49,630 nt of DNA from Bacilli bacterium (GCA_017447305.1 JAFSNY010000061.1:1-49630), one strand, 5' to 3'; shown: positions 1-7,278, numbered from the stretch's first letter. Numbers and translations: made by a program. Notes: a model not told the origin generated them from the sequence alone.

Positions 1-66
1 AAGATTAGCTAGACAACGGATAAATCTTCGGAACTTTTTGTTCCTAATAATTCTACGTATAGACAT
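1..66 (-). CDS. Partial gene, basic N-terminus of unknown protein
   Basis: An ATG at 64-66 on the minus strand is preceded by GGAG at a good distance (GGAGAAACAT then ATG) and opens a frame of 22 codons that runs off the left edge of the window. The visible peptide starts MSIRRIIRNKKF and is strongly basic; no family can be assigned from it. A TATACT -10 box (87-92) and a perfect dyad operator (96-119) lie just upstream, which supports this being a real, regulated gene start. Confidence 0.55.
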   Translation of the reverse strand, partial: MSIRRIIRNKKFRRFIRCLANL

Positions 67-86
67 ATGTTTCTCCTTATATCTAT

Positions 87-119
87 AGTATACTTTAGTT
101 TTCTATTTATAGAAAACTA
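87..119 (-). promoter_or_regulatory. Promoter with dyad operator for the left-edge gene
   Basis: The minus strand reads TATACT at 87-92. Between this -10 and the expected -35 position lies a perfect inverted repeat: arms TAGTTTTCTAT (96-106) and ATAGAAAACTA (109-119) separated by two bases. A repressor bound here would cover the promoter spacer. The core TTCTAT-NN-ATAGAA recurs at 12100-12117 and 19621-19638. Confidence 0.5.
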
Positions 120-172
120 TTTTCATGCGTCTGTGGAAAATTACTACAAATCTTTGACAGTTATTAACATAA

Positions 173-212
173 GAAAACCGGTTCTCTCTTAACTAGATCA
201 CCGGTCATTCTT
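173..212 (-). terminator. Intrinsic terminator of the minus-strand operon ending at 240
   Basis: ACCGGT at 177-182 pairs with ACCGGT at 200-205 and is flanked by further complementary A/T bases. On the minus strand the stem is followed by TTTTCTTAT. It lies about 30-60 bases past the stop codon at 240. Confidence 0.6.
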
Positions 213-239
213 ATGATTGGGGTCCGCTATTTCACATTT

Positions 240-497
240 TCATGCGTTTCGCCTAATTTTCCTCAGGAAATCTTCAAACTCTTCTATCGAGTTAAAGTCT
301 GGTTTTCTATAAATAAATGTAGTTGGAGATAAATAAATCATTCCATCAGGACCAAGACCCCAAGCAAAATGAAAGTCGGCAGCGCGATCAAACACTCCGT
401 TATCTTGAATGCCGTAGTCAAGACACAACCGTCTCATTCTTTCAAGTTCACCACTTCTTGTCATAATTAAATAAACTTTATCGATTTGTATACGCAT
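240..497 (-). CDS. Small hypothetical protein (85 aa)
   Basis: No family recognised. The protein is soluble, mixed charge, with an aromatic-rich middle (FHFAWGLGPDGMIYLSPTTF) and an acidic/amphipathic C-terminal helix (SIEEFEDFLRKIRRNA). I chose the ATG at 497 rather than the one at 503 because GAGG stands 8 bases before it but directly abuts the earlier ATG. It is the last gene of a minus-strand set with the PARG-like gene (538-1422) and the membrane protein (1425-2462); a terminator follows at 173-212. Function unknown. Confidence 0.6.
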   Translation of the reverse strand: MRIQIDKVYLIMTRSGELERMRRLCLDYGIQDNGVFDRAADFHFAWGLGPDGMIYLSPTTFIYRKPDFNSIEEFEDFLRKIRRNA

Positions 498-537
498 TAA
501 CATACCTCATTTTTTAATAATCCAATGGAGATACATA

Positions 538-1422
538 CTATTTTCCACTATTTAAGATAGATTCAAACACTCTATAATTTGTGTCATCTCTGCCACAGAA
601 AATAGCAAACTCAACTTTTTCAAAATAATACTTATTTAATAGATCTTTAAACACTTTCGCAACGATATGTGGGTCGTTATGGAACGCTCCACAACCAAAT
701 GCACCTAAGATTAAGACTTCCGCTCCTTTTGCTTGAGCGAGTTTAAATATTTTTTCAATTCTTTTTGTCAAAACTTCTTTTTCTTTTTCTTCAATCATCT
801 GAGAAGTATCAAACAGATGGGGAGCTGCTGAAACGATAACATCAACTTTGTGTCTTTCTTTTAACATTCTTGGCGCTTCATTATCATTCTTAAAGATAAC
901 AATGTCTGGGAGATAGATTAAATCATCCGTTCCCCAGCAATCAAGATCTCTGTGCTTGCTATGATATAGTGGCACATCTTTAAATAAGCAAGGGAATAAG
1001 GTTGATATGCGGCATAACGCTTCTTCTTGTGCGTTTGCGTGCCACGGATTTCCTCCTGGATGAGAACTACTAGCGAAATCTAAAACCGCAACCTTTTTAC
1101 CTTTATACTCATCCGCCATCGATGCTTCATAGCTTCTCTTTTTAGATACGATAATGTTACTGGTAGATTTATGATTAAAATCATAATCTATTTGTTCGTT
1201 TTCATAGATAATGCTTTGATTCTTAAGTGTCTCCTCGATAGAGTTGGACAACGCATCATCAAAAACACATTTACCATATGTATGGTTCATGACAAAATGA
1301 GTTAATCTCCCATAATTGCCTCTGATTTTTGATTCTTCTATAAGAAGATCTAGTTGTTGATGATATTCTTCATCAGAAAGCACTCCATCGATGAGAAACA
1401 GATTTTTATATTCGATATCCAT
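538..1422 (-). CDS. TIGR02452/DUF2263 family protein, microbial PARG-like macrodomain
   Basis: 294 aa, the usual size for TIGR02452 proteins. That family carries a C-terminal macrodomain related to poly(ADP-ribose) glycohydrolase, which removes ADP-ribose from proteins. The sequence shows VAVLDFASSSHPGG followed by the QEE motif (AQEEALCR) at about residues 115-137, matching the PARG signature of a glycine cluster followed by QEE. Later come an IVSAAPHLFD segment and a VLILGAFGCGAFHNDP segment near residues 200-250, typical of the macrodomain phosphate-binding loop. The glycine cluster reads GGN rather than the usual GGG, so the active-site loop is slightly unusual. It starts 2 nt after the membrane protein stop and shares its operon. 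Role in ADP-ribosylation reversal is inferred from the family; the target is unknown. Confidence 0.8.
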   Translation of the reverse strand: MDIEYKNLFLIDGVLSDEEYHQQLDLLIEESKIRGNYGRLTHFVMNHTYGKCVFDDALSNSIEETLKNQSIIYENEQIDYDFNHKSTSNIIVSKKRSYEASMADEYKGKKVAVLDFASSSHPGGNPWHANAQEEALCRISTLFPCLFKDVPLYHSKHRDLDCWGTDDLIYLPDIVIFKNDNEAPRMLKERHKVDVIVSAAPHLFDTSQMIEEKEKEVLTKRIEKIFKLAQAKGAEVLILGAFGCGAFHNDPHIVAKVFKDLLNKYYFEKVEFAIFCGRDDTNYRVFESILNSGK

Positions 1423-1424
1423 AA

Positions 1425-2462
1425 TTAGCCCCTTTCTTTATTTAAGAATAATCGATCAATTCCAGTATAGATGTAATAAGGTAAGGCGACAAATAAGACA
1501 ATAATATAATCAAGTAAGAAATAGGTAATGACGAACATGAAGTTCTCGTTTTCTTTTATCGCATTAACCATTCCCACTACTTCAAATGAGAATAAAGTAA
1601 TAATAATCAATGATAAAACAAACGATAAATCAATCTTTGGTAAGAATGAATTAAATATAATAATCGCGATAAACGCTAATAATAAGGCCATTCTAAGGAC
1701 TTTAAGGCCATCGTAGAAGGAATAATCACTACAAGCGAAATATCCTAAACGAATGATTGATACATAAGCAATAAAGTAATACACAAATCTAGATTTCACA
1801 ATAGTGAGAAAAGAGAAATACCTTGATTGAATATAATTTAGTTTATAAGCATTAATGATGTAAAAAACGAGGCTTAGAAGAGGAATAAAGTAAAATGGTA
1901 CATTTGGTAGGTAATTAGAAGAAAAGACGTAGAAATCCCCGATTATAAAGGAAAGAGTGATGATTATTATTCCGCTTATTAGTAGTAAGAAATAATCAAA
2001 ATTAATCACAAGGCGATATTCATCAATTAATCTATCTACGTGAATATTTTCCGCGGTGTTTCTTAAAGCAAAATACTCAATGACCGCAGATATTGATAAA
2101 AAGCCTATTCCTAAGATATCAAATTGAAAGAAGAAGGCTTTGTGAGCAAATTCATAATAAATATTAGAAAAGAATGGAATCACTAAAAGAATCAGATAAC
2201 AAACTTTAATAAAGAATGATGATCTTTTAAGTAAATAATTATTCTTGAAAAAGGATAATGTCGTTAAAGTTAGACAAGCCGCTCCAAAAAGATATGCAAT
2301 ATAGAAGAATGATGCCTTTATTCCTAAATTAAAGAAATGCTCTGCAACAACATATTCTTCACCTTCTTCTCCGGCCTTAACAAAAATAAGAAGGAAAATA
2401 AATATCAAAGAGATAAGTAAAAACCCTAATGAAAATAGATATAGTTTCTTTGATTTTTCCAT
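1425..2462 (-). CDS. Polytopic membrane protein, unknown function (345 aa)
   Basis: The protein has about nine to ten strongly hydrophobic segments separated by short polar loops, with a Lys-rich N-terminus (MEKSKKLYLF) and a basic tail. No transporter or enzyme motif is recognisable. I start it at the ATG at 2460-2462: an in-frame extension to 2543 would run through the intrinsic terminator of the upstream structured RNA (2502-2529). It is followed after 2 nt by the PARG-like gene, so the two are almost certainly co-transcribed. The large structured RNA ends 40 nt before its start, so read-through past that terminator could also supply transcript. Function unknown. Confidence 0.65.
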   Translation of the reverse strand: MEKSKKLYLFSLGFLLISLIFIFLLIFVKAGEEGEEYVVAEHFFNLGIKASFFYIAYLFGAACLTLTTLSFFKNNYLLKRSSFFIKVCYLILLVIPFFSNIYYEFAHKAFFFQFDILGIGFLSISAVIEYFALRNTAENIHVDRLIDEYRLVINFDYFLLLISGIIIITLSFIIGDFYVFSSNYLPNVPFYFIPLLSLVFYIINAYKLNYIQSRYFSFLTIVKSRFVYYFIAYVSIIRLGYFACSDYSFYDGLKVLRMALLLAFIAIIIFNSFLPKIDLSFVLSLIIITLFSFEVVGMVNAIKENENFMFVITYFLLDYIIVLFVALPYYIYTGIDRLFLNKERG

Positions 2463-2501
2463 AACACATCTATTATAGATGAATATACCTCTAAATAAGA
2501 T

Positions 2502-2529
2502 AAAAAAAAGTATCAGCTCACGCTGACAC
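2502..2529 (-). terminator. Intrinsic terminator of the 1.7-kb structured RNA
   Basis: On the minus strand GTGTCAGC pairs with GCTGATAC (one G-U pair) around a GTGA tetraloop, immediately followed by eight T residues (2502-2509). This fixes the strand of the non-coding RNA as minus. Confidence 0.88.
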
Positions 2530-2577
2530 GTAACCGTTGCCATGTGCAGGGGATTTCACCCTGCGCATTGGACCAAA

Positions 2578-2877
2578 AGTTAAGTTCCTTCGACTGGTGA
2601 TGCTTCTTGTTGACAACTCGTTTTGAACTGCTTAGCGAGTTGGTGGCCAGCTTCCCTTAGTTGTTAACTTCAGGGCTTTCATCCTCTTCGTCATGTCCGG
2701 TGCTGGGATTACTCTGTCAAACTTTAACACAGATGCCAGTGAGAGCAAGCTCTCAGGGAGGATCGTACCGATAATTACCACAGGGGTAATTCTTTGCTAG
2801 TGCAACCAGTTAATTGAAGCTCTTTAATCTTCCAAGATTCCATCAGCTGTTTAATGGAAATGGTTGGCTTACCTAGT
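2578..2877 (-). repeat. Structured-RNA unit 5 (type A)
   Basis: Closing helix CAACCA (2861-2866) with TGGTTG (2803-2808), hairpins AATTACC/GGTAATT and TGAGAGC/GCTCTCA, core TCTGT/ACAGA. Pseudoknot partners CGGT/ACCG and ATCCTC/GAGGAT. Type A hairpin CAACTCG/CGAGTTG with loop CTAAGCAGTTCAAAA. Confidence 0.8.
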
Positions 2878-3177
2878 CTTAAGTTCTTTAGACCATTTCT
2901 TCGCGGAATTTCCTTTAGCTGGGTTCTTCCGCTATCGCCACACGTTAGATTGAGTAATGTGGTTTAGGTTTTGCTATCTTGATTTGCAAGATGGCGTCTT
3001 TGCCTCTTCGTCTTGTGTCCGGCGGTGGGATTACGCTGTTAAACTCTAACTCAGCGACCACTGTAACAGGGAGGTGTGCCGTTTAGTTAATCCGAGGATT
3101 AACAAGCCTTTGCGATCATTAACCAGAACATTTAATTCTGGAAGCCTTACTATCAACGTCGTTTTAGCGGTGACCGT
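2878..3177 (-). repeat. Structured-RNA unit 4 (type B)
   Basis: Hairpins CCAGAA/TTCTGG, GTTAATCC/GGATTAAC and ATCTTG/CAAGAT, core CGCTG/CAGCG. Type B hairpin CCACA/TGTGG with loop TTACTCAATCTAACG, followed by a GCGGAA/TTCCGC stem. Its closing helix is the most degenerate of the five. Confidence 0.78.
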
Positions 3178-3492
3178 CTTTACTTGAAGGCTAAGTTTTA
3201 GTTCTCATTCACTTAACTTGGCTCTAACACCGGTTAAGCTTATTTCGCGTTTTGAGCTGACGTAGCGCGAAGGTGAGGGATGAGTAATTAGCTGACATCT
3301 TCCTCTTCGTTCCGTGTCGGGCGGTGGTCTGATGCTGTCAAACTCTAATTCAGCAGCCACTGTAGCAGGGAGGAATGCCCTGGCTAATCTCTTTTAAGGT
3401 TAGCCGCGCTAGAGCGATTATTAATCTAGAAGATTTAGGATCTAGAAGGCGCGTTATCAACTGATATACCTGCGCTAATCGACTTATCTAGT
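3178..3492 (-). repeat. Structured-RNA unit 3 (type A)
   Basis: Closing helix CGATTA (3476-3481) with TAATCG (3415-3420), outer CTAGA/TCTAG, hairpin with arms GGCTAA and TTAGCC, core TGCTG/CAGCA. Pseudoknot partners are GGGC (3377-3380) with GCCC (3319-3322), and TTCCTC (3370-3375) with GAGGAA (3300-3305). Type A hairpin TCGCG/CGCGA with loop CTACGTCAGCTCAAAA. Confidence 0.8.
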
Positions 3493-3810
3493 CTTAAGTT
3501 TTGTAAGCCGTTTCTTTTCAGGAGCTCGTCAGGGTTTAGCTGATGTCTTCTGATATCGTCACACGTTAGGTTGAGTAATGTGACTTAGGCTTGGCTCGAG
3601 GGATTGACCAGGAACTTATTTGCACCTCTTCGACATGTCCGGTGATGGGATTACGCTGTTAAACTCTAACTCAGCAACCATTCTAGGAGGGAGGTACGAC
3701 CGGAACTCGATATCTCTATCAAGTTGATGCCAGAGCAATCGTTGGTCTCTTCAGTTTAAGAAGGGAGGGCGGCCTATCAACGTTGGCTTGTCGCCGATTG
3801 GCTTATCTGG
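3493..3810 (-). repeat. Structured-RNA unit 2 (type B)
   Basis: Closing helix CAATCG (3795-3800) with CGATTG (3736-3741) and outer CCAGA/TCTGG, which replaces the CTAGA/TCTAG seen in unit 3. Pseudoknot partners are CGGT/ACCG and ACCTC/GAGGT. The 3' part has the type B hairpin GTCACA/TGTGAC with loop TTACTCAACCTAACG. Confidence 0.8.
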
Positions 3811-4140
3811 ACTCGACTCTATGACCTGCTCGCGGATTTTTTAAGGAAAGGGGGATCCGCTCTTCCCACGTTTTGAGCTGCTTTAGCGTGGGGATTGGTC
3901 GCGTCTCAAGTTATTGGCTTGAGATTGCCTGTTTGGCTCTTTTATCCTCTTCGTTTCGTGTCGGGCGATGGGCTTACGCTGTTAAGTCTGAACTCAGCGG
4001 CCACTAATGATTTCTCATCATTGAGGATCGTGCCTGTAATCACCGAAGTGATCCGTGCTAGTGCAATCGTTAGTCTAGGACTTTTAAGTCCTAGGTTACG
4101 TCCTATCAACTTGGTTTTAACGTCGATTGACTGACCTAGT
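3811..4140 (-). repeat. Structured-RNA unit 1 (type A)
   Basis: First unit in transcript order. Closing helix CAATCG (4124-4129) with CGATTG (4064-4069), hairpin CTAGGAC/GTCCTAG, hairpin ATCAC-ttcg-GTGAT, hairpin AATGAT/ATCATT, core CGCTG/CAGCG. Its 3' part holds the type A hairpin CCCACG/CGTGGG with loop CTAAAGCAGCTCAAAA. Confidence 0.8.
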
Positions 4141-4208
4141 CTTGAGTCTAATAAGTATCTATCAATACTTATTATCCCATCCAAGCGGTTGTCCGTTTGG
4201 ATTAGTAC

Positions 4209-4237
4209 ATTATCCCCTTATTGAAATATTATTACAA
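4209..4237 (-). promoter_or_regulatory. Sigma-A promoter of the structured RNA
   Basis: Minus strand: -35 TTGTAA (4232-4237), exactly 17 bases of spacer, -10 GATAAT (4209-4214). The predicted start lies at about 4202-4204, immediately before the first 10-bp hairpin of the RNA. Upstream (4238-4380) the DNA is almost pure A/T with repeated A- and T-tracts, as expected of a strong UP element. Confidence 0.72.
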
Positions 4238-4420
4238 GCATTTTTTAAAAATTTTTTTAACTTTTTTTATTTTTCTCGATTCAATCAAAGAATATTTTTT
4301 AAATTTTTTTTGAAAAAAAATAAATATTTATATAAAAAAACACAAAATTTTTAATTTTTTTGCGTTTTTTTCTCTATATATACGTATACGCTATGTATGC
4401 GTCCTACTTTCTTAAATAAT

Positions 4421-5179
4421 TTATAGTTTCCATTTATTTAAATACAAGTCTGGGTAATTAAAAACTTTTAAATAAATATCTTTGAAATCGATTAATAAAG
4501 AATAAACGGGTAATTTTCTAAATTCTTCTTTACCGATGAACTTTTTATATGTCGAACATAAGAAGTCAAAAATCTTGCAAGTATAAGAAATTAAGTTAAT
4601 CCAATATTCTTCTTTGTTTTCTTTTTCTTGTTCACTGGTAAACGGATGAGTTTCCACGCTTCCATACGCGGGAGGATTAAGAAGATCTTTTAATTCTGGA
4701 ATGAGTTCGTCTAATTTAGCTTGTTCCACGATTTGAGCGATACCGTATTTTCCATTAGCCCAATCTCTAATCCAACCATAATCAAAAAATTGATCGACTT
4801 TGCTTGTGATTCTACGATTGTCTCGATAAAGTTTTTTATCGATATCATCCATTTGAGAATATTTATATTTTTCACCAAGAAGTTTAATGTATTCGAGAAG
4901 CATTGTTCTATTATTAGATAGAACATAAGTCATCGCAACCTCTTCAATCGCGCTTTTAAGCATATAGGAAGCTTGGATATAGGAATCGCTTCTAAGAAGA
5001 TAGCAAGCCGCGTTAATCGTTTTATATGATTCAGCGATTAAATTATAAAATGGCCTTTTATCTTTACTTTCTTCAACACGGATATAGTAATCAAAAATGA
5101 TGAAAGGCATCTCAGAAGAAACTTCCGTGATGCAGTCACACATCTTATCTAATGACCTGATTAATTCTTTTCTATCCAT
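4421..5179 (-). CDS. Hypothetical alpha-helical protein (252 aa)
   Basis: A soluble, predominantly helical, acidic protein with no signal peptide. The stretch AESYKTINAACYLLRSDSYIQASYMLKSAIEEVAMTYVL (about residues 49-87, quoted here only in part: AESYKTINAACYLLRSDSYI) has the look of HEPN/DUF5677-type helical bundles, but I see no catalytic RxxxxH motif and would not assign it. It starts 3 nt after the PAP2 phosphatase stop and is the last gene of the RDD-PAP2-252 aa operon. No clear terminator follows; the AT-rich promoter region of the structured RNA lies directly downstream. Confidence 0.65.
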   Translation of the reverse strand: MDRKELIRSLDKMCDCITEVSSEMPFIIFDYYIRVEESKDKRPFYNLIAESYKTINAACYLLRSDSYIQASYMLKSAIEEVAMTYVLSNNRTMLLEYIKLLGEKYKYSQMDDIDKKLYRDNRRITSKVDQFFDYGWIRDWANGKYGIAQIVEQAKLDELIPELKDLLNPPAYGSVETHPFTSEQEKENKEEYWINLISYTCKIFDFLCSTYKKFIGKEEFRKLPVYSLLIDFKDIYLKVFNYPDLYLNKWKL

Positions 5180-5182
5180 GTT

Positions 5183-6109
5183 TTATTCGTTAATAATTTC
5201 TTCTTTAGTGATTAGTTCACCATCTTGGTGAAGGACTGTTAAATTAATTAAAACTTCATTGGCGATAAGAGCGAACAATGCGGTGAGAATCGCACCCATC
5301 GAAACATCACTTAAAAAATGCGCGCCGACTAAGATTCTAGTGAAGCAAATAAGAATCGACCACGCCACTCCAGAACAGAATAATGGGAGAGAAATCTTTT
5401 CATATTTCTCATCGATATAAGGAAGAAGCAAAGCAAAGAGAATTGAACAGAGGGACGCTCCTGCATGGCCACTTGGGAATGATTTAAATTCTTCTTTAGA
5501 TAAGTTTAATTCACTCATTAAGAATTTATAATTCTTACATCTTTCCCACCAACTATGGAAATAAAGACGTTCATCATTAACACCAACAATCGATCTAAAT
5601 CTTGGACGATGGAAGATGTTCTTTAAGAGGGTTACTCCTGGCACTAAAGCAAAGAACATCGCAACTGCAATAATCGCTAAGACCAACCATAAATATGGTC
5701 GATTTGATTTCTTTATTAAATAGTATCCGAGGAATTCAACACCGCACATAATTGGAAGAGCAATGAGATAACCAATCCATACTTTTCCAGTGTTAAATCC
5801 ATTAGGGCCAAAGAATTCTCTACCTGAGAAGTAAGTAGATAATCCAAGACCTGCTACCGCACAGATGAAGAGAATAACTTTATATGGAGTTTTATATCCT
5901 CTTGTTAACGCTAAGGCGATACAACCGCCACCTAAGAAGGCAAACATCATATAGCCTGGAATTGTGCCAATCGTTGACATGATAATACCAAAGGTATTAT
6001 TCGCACTGAAGATTGATTCACTTAACTGTAAATCAACAAATGATCCGAGAATAAATGTTGCAACAAAGATTCCTAGGACGATATAAAATGGGATTCTTAA
6101 TGATTTCAT
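5183..6109 (-). CDS. PAP2 superfamily membrane phosphatase
   Basis: 308 aa with about seven to eight membrane segments. The three phosphatase motifs are present: a K-x6-RP-like motif in LLKNIFHRPRFR (about residues 158-169), PSGH (SFPSGHAGAS, about 213-222) and R-x5-H-x3-D (TRILVGAHFLSD, about 260-271). Such enzymes hydrolyse lipid phosphates such as phosphatidate or undecaprenyl diphosphate at the outer membrane face. The N-terminal half carries extra hydrophobic helices before the catalytic core. AGGAG stands 10 bases before the ATG. It lies 32 nt downstream of the RDD gene and 3 nt upstream of the 252-aa gene; a TATAAT-like sequence in the 32-nt gap might give a second promoter. Substrate not determinable. 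Confidence 0.88.
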   Translation of the reverse strand: MKSLRIPFYIVLGIFVATFILGSFVDLQLSESIFSANNTFGIIMSTIGTIPGYMMFAFLGGGCIALALTRGYKTPYKVILFICAVAGLGLSTYFSGREFFGPNGFNTGKVWIGYLIALPIMCGVEFLGYYLIKKSNRPYLWLVLAIIAVAMFFALVPGVTLLKNIFHRPRFRSIVGVNDERLYFHSWWERCKNYKFLMSELNLSKEEFKSFPSGHAGASLCSILFALLLPYIDEKYEKISLPLFCSGVAWSILICFTRILVGAHFLSDVSMGAILTALFALIANEVLINLTVLHQDGELITKEEIINE

Positions 6110-6141
6110 ATAATTAAAATCTCCTAAACAATGTAATTATA

Positions 6142-7278
6142 CTATAAGTCGGTCTTCTCTTCTTCTGATGAAGATGTTTCTTCATCATTTTCGAAAGATA
6201 CATCAGCTTCTTCTTGATATTCTTCGCTGTTTCTGACTTCTTCTTCAACCTTTTTCATGTTGATATCTTCCACAACAACAGTTCTAGATAATAAGTCGTG
6301 AAGCGCACTTTTACGCTTGGTGAACGCCATTAAGACGATTGAGCCAACCAATAACACTGCGGTAACGATAACTTTTACTAAATAAATAGGAACAAGATAA
6401 TAGAAGACAGGCATGAGTAAGAAGAAGATGCCACGTGGTAATATTTGCCATTTCTTAACAAATTCACCACTCTTCATATCAACGAGAGATAACTTGAATA
6501 ATAATTTACCAAGACTCTTACCATTTCTCATGAATAGAGGTAAGAGATAATAGATAACAATGACAAAGAACATTCTTGATAAGAATGTGATGAGGTTATT
6601 AGCGTTTTCAATAGTGTTCGTTGATGCGACTAAGAATTTTTGTGCATACAACACATCAATGGATTTTTTATAAGCATTATAAACAAATGTCTCCATTTCA
6701 GAACTTGGTTTAACAATGTTTTCTGAAGATTCTTCACTTGTTGGAGCAAAGATGTATTTAGGATTAACAACACCAACTTTGGAATAATCGATTTCGTCCC
6801 CGTTCTTTTGATAGACGAAATAATCTACTTCTGCAGTTTCTCCTGGTTTAGGAAGTTTTAAGACATTTTCGTTAAACCACTGAACAGTGTAGTAGTCTTT
6901 TTGTAAGATTCCATCTTTGATGACGAGATTATAATCTTCACTTCCAACCTGTCCTTCTGGGATCTTAGTTGTGTCATTAGTGAGATAAACGGTATAGAAA
7001 TATGATAACGATGAGAGGATATTATATTCCCCTTGCTCATTCGTGTTGAAATATTCATCAGTTGTGTAAGCGGAATAAGATGATCCGCTTTTCTTTGCTA
7101 AATGGGATGATTCAACGTGTAATTCTTGTAACGCGACATTTTCTTTTAAAACTGGAGAATTATCTAAAGCGATACGATAAATGATAAAAGAAGCAAGGAT
7201 GCTTCCGAAGATAACGAGAGATAAATCAATCGCTGCAGCGACAATACGGGTAAAGATTGAGGCATTAGGTTTATGCAT
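6142..7278 (-). CDS. RDD family membrane protein with large external insert
   Basis: 378 aa from the ATG at 7276-7278, chosen because AGGAGG lies 7 bases before it; a longer in-frame start at 7320 has no such site. The N-terminus has the RDD signature R...A...ID (TRIVAAAIDLSLVIFG). A polar stretch of roughly 170 residues then separates helix 1 from the next helices, after which SLGKLLFKLSLVDMKSGE gives the second conserved RDD region. The C-terminus is a highly acidic Glu/Ser tail. RDD proteins are mostly uncharacterised membrane proteins, some linked to ion exchange. It heads the operon with PAP2 phosphatase and is divergent from the S41 peptidase gene. Confidence 0.82.
   Translation of the reverse strand: MHKPNASIFTRIVAAAIDLSLVIFGSILASFIIYRIALDNSPVLKENVALQELHVESSHLAKKSGSSYSAYTTDEYFNTNEQGEYNILSSLSYFYTVYLTNDTTKIPEGQVGSEDYNLVIKDGILQKDYYTVQWFNENVLKLPKPGETAEVDYFVYQKNGDEIDYSKVGVVNPKYIFAPTSEESSENIVKPSSEMETFVYNAYKKSIDVLYAQKFLVASTNTIENANNLITFLSRMFFVIVIYYLLPLFMRNGKSLGKLLFKLSLVDMKSGEFVKKWQILPRGIFFLLMPVFYYLVPIYLVKVIVTAVLLVGSIVLMAFTKRKSALHDLLSRTVVVEDINMKKVEEEVRNSEEYQEEADVSFENDEETSSSEEEKTDL

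Larger units (their letters stand above)
2502..4203 (-). ncRNA. Large structured non-coding RNA made of five tandem repeat units
   Basis: About 1.7 kb with no plausible protein gene, bounded by a promoter at 4209-4237 and a terminator at 2502-2529. After a leader with two hairpins (4179-4202 and 4150-4173) come five related units at 3811-4140, 3493-3810, 3178-3492, 2878-3177 and 2578-2877, then a GC-rich tail hairpin (GCAGG/CCTGC) and the terminator. Helices keep their positions but change sequence in step. The closing helix is CAATCG/CGATTG in units 1 and 2, CGATTA/TAATCG in unit 3 and CAACCA/TGGTTG in unit 5. Another is CGCTG/CAGCG in units 1 and 4, TGCTG/CAGCA in unit 3 and TCTGT/ACAGA in unit 5. 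Loops such as GAGTTAGAGTTTAACAG and GACGAAGAGG are conserved. This is the signature of selected RNA structure. I do not recognise it as RNase P, tmRNA, rRNA, OLE, GOLLD or ROOL, but could not search Rfam. Role unknown. Confidence 0.88.

Noticed and set aside
2463-2543. Longer N-terminus for the membrane protein starting at 2543
   Set aside because: It would translate the terminator hairpin of the structured RNA and gives a Cys/Arg-containing stretch before a normal MEKSKK start.
3895-4184. Open frames on both strands inside the structured RNA region (3895-4134 plus, 3942-4184 minus)
   Set aside because: No ribosome site, low-complexity unprotein-like translation, and the same segments recur in all five units with frame-breaking changes but conserved base pairing. 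They are by-products of RNA sequence.
2502-4203. Tandem region as CRISPR, rRNA or a degenerate transposon
   Set aside because: Units are about 300-330 nt without spacers, no rRNA, tmRNA or RNase P landmarks are visible, and there are no terminal inverted repeats or transposase remains.
2502-4260. Structured RNA read on the plus strand
   Set aside because: The T-rich stretch at 4240-4280 is not directly preceded by a stem, and there is no good promoter before 2520. Promoter and terminator both fit the minus strand.
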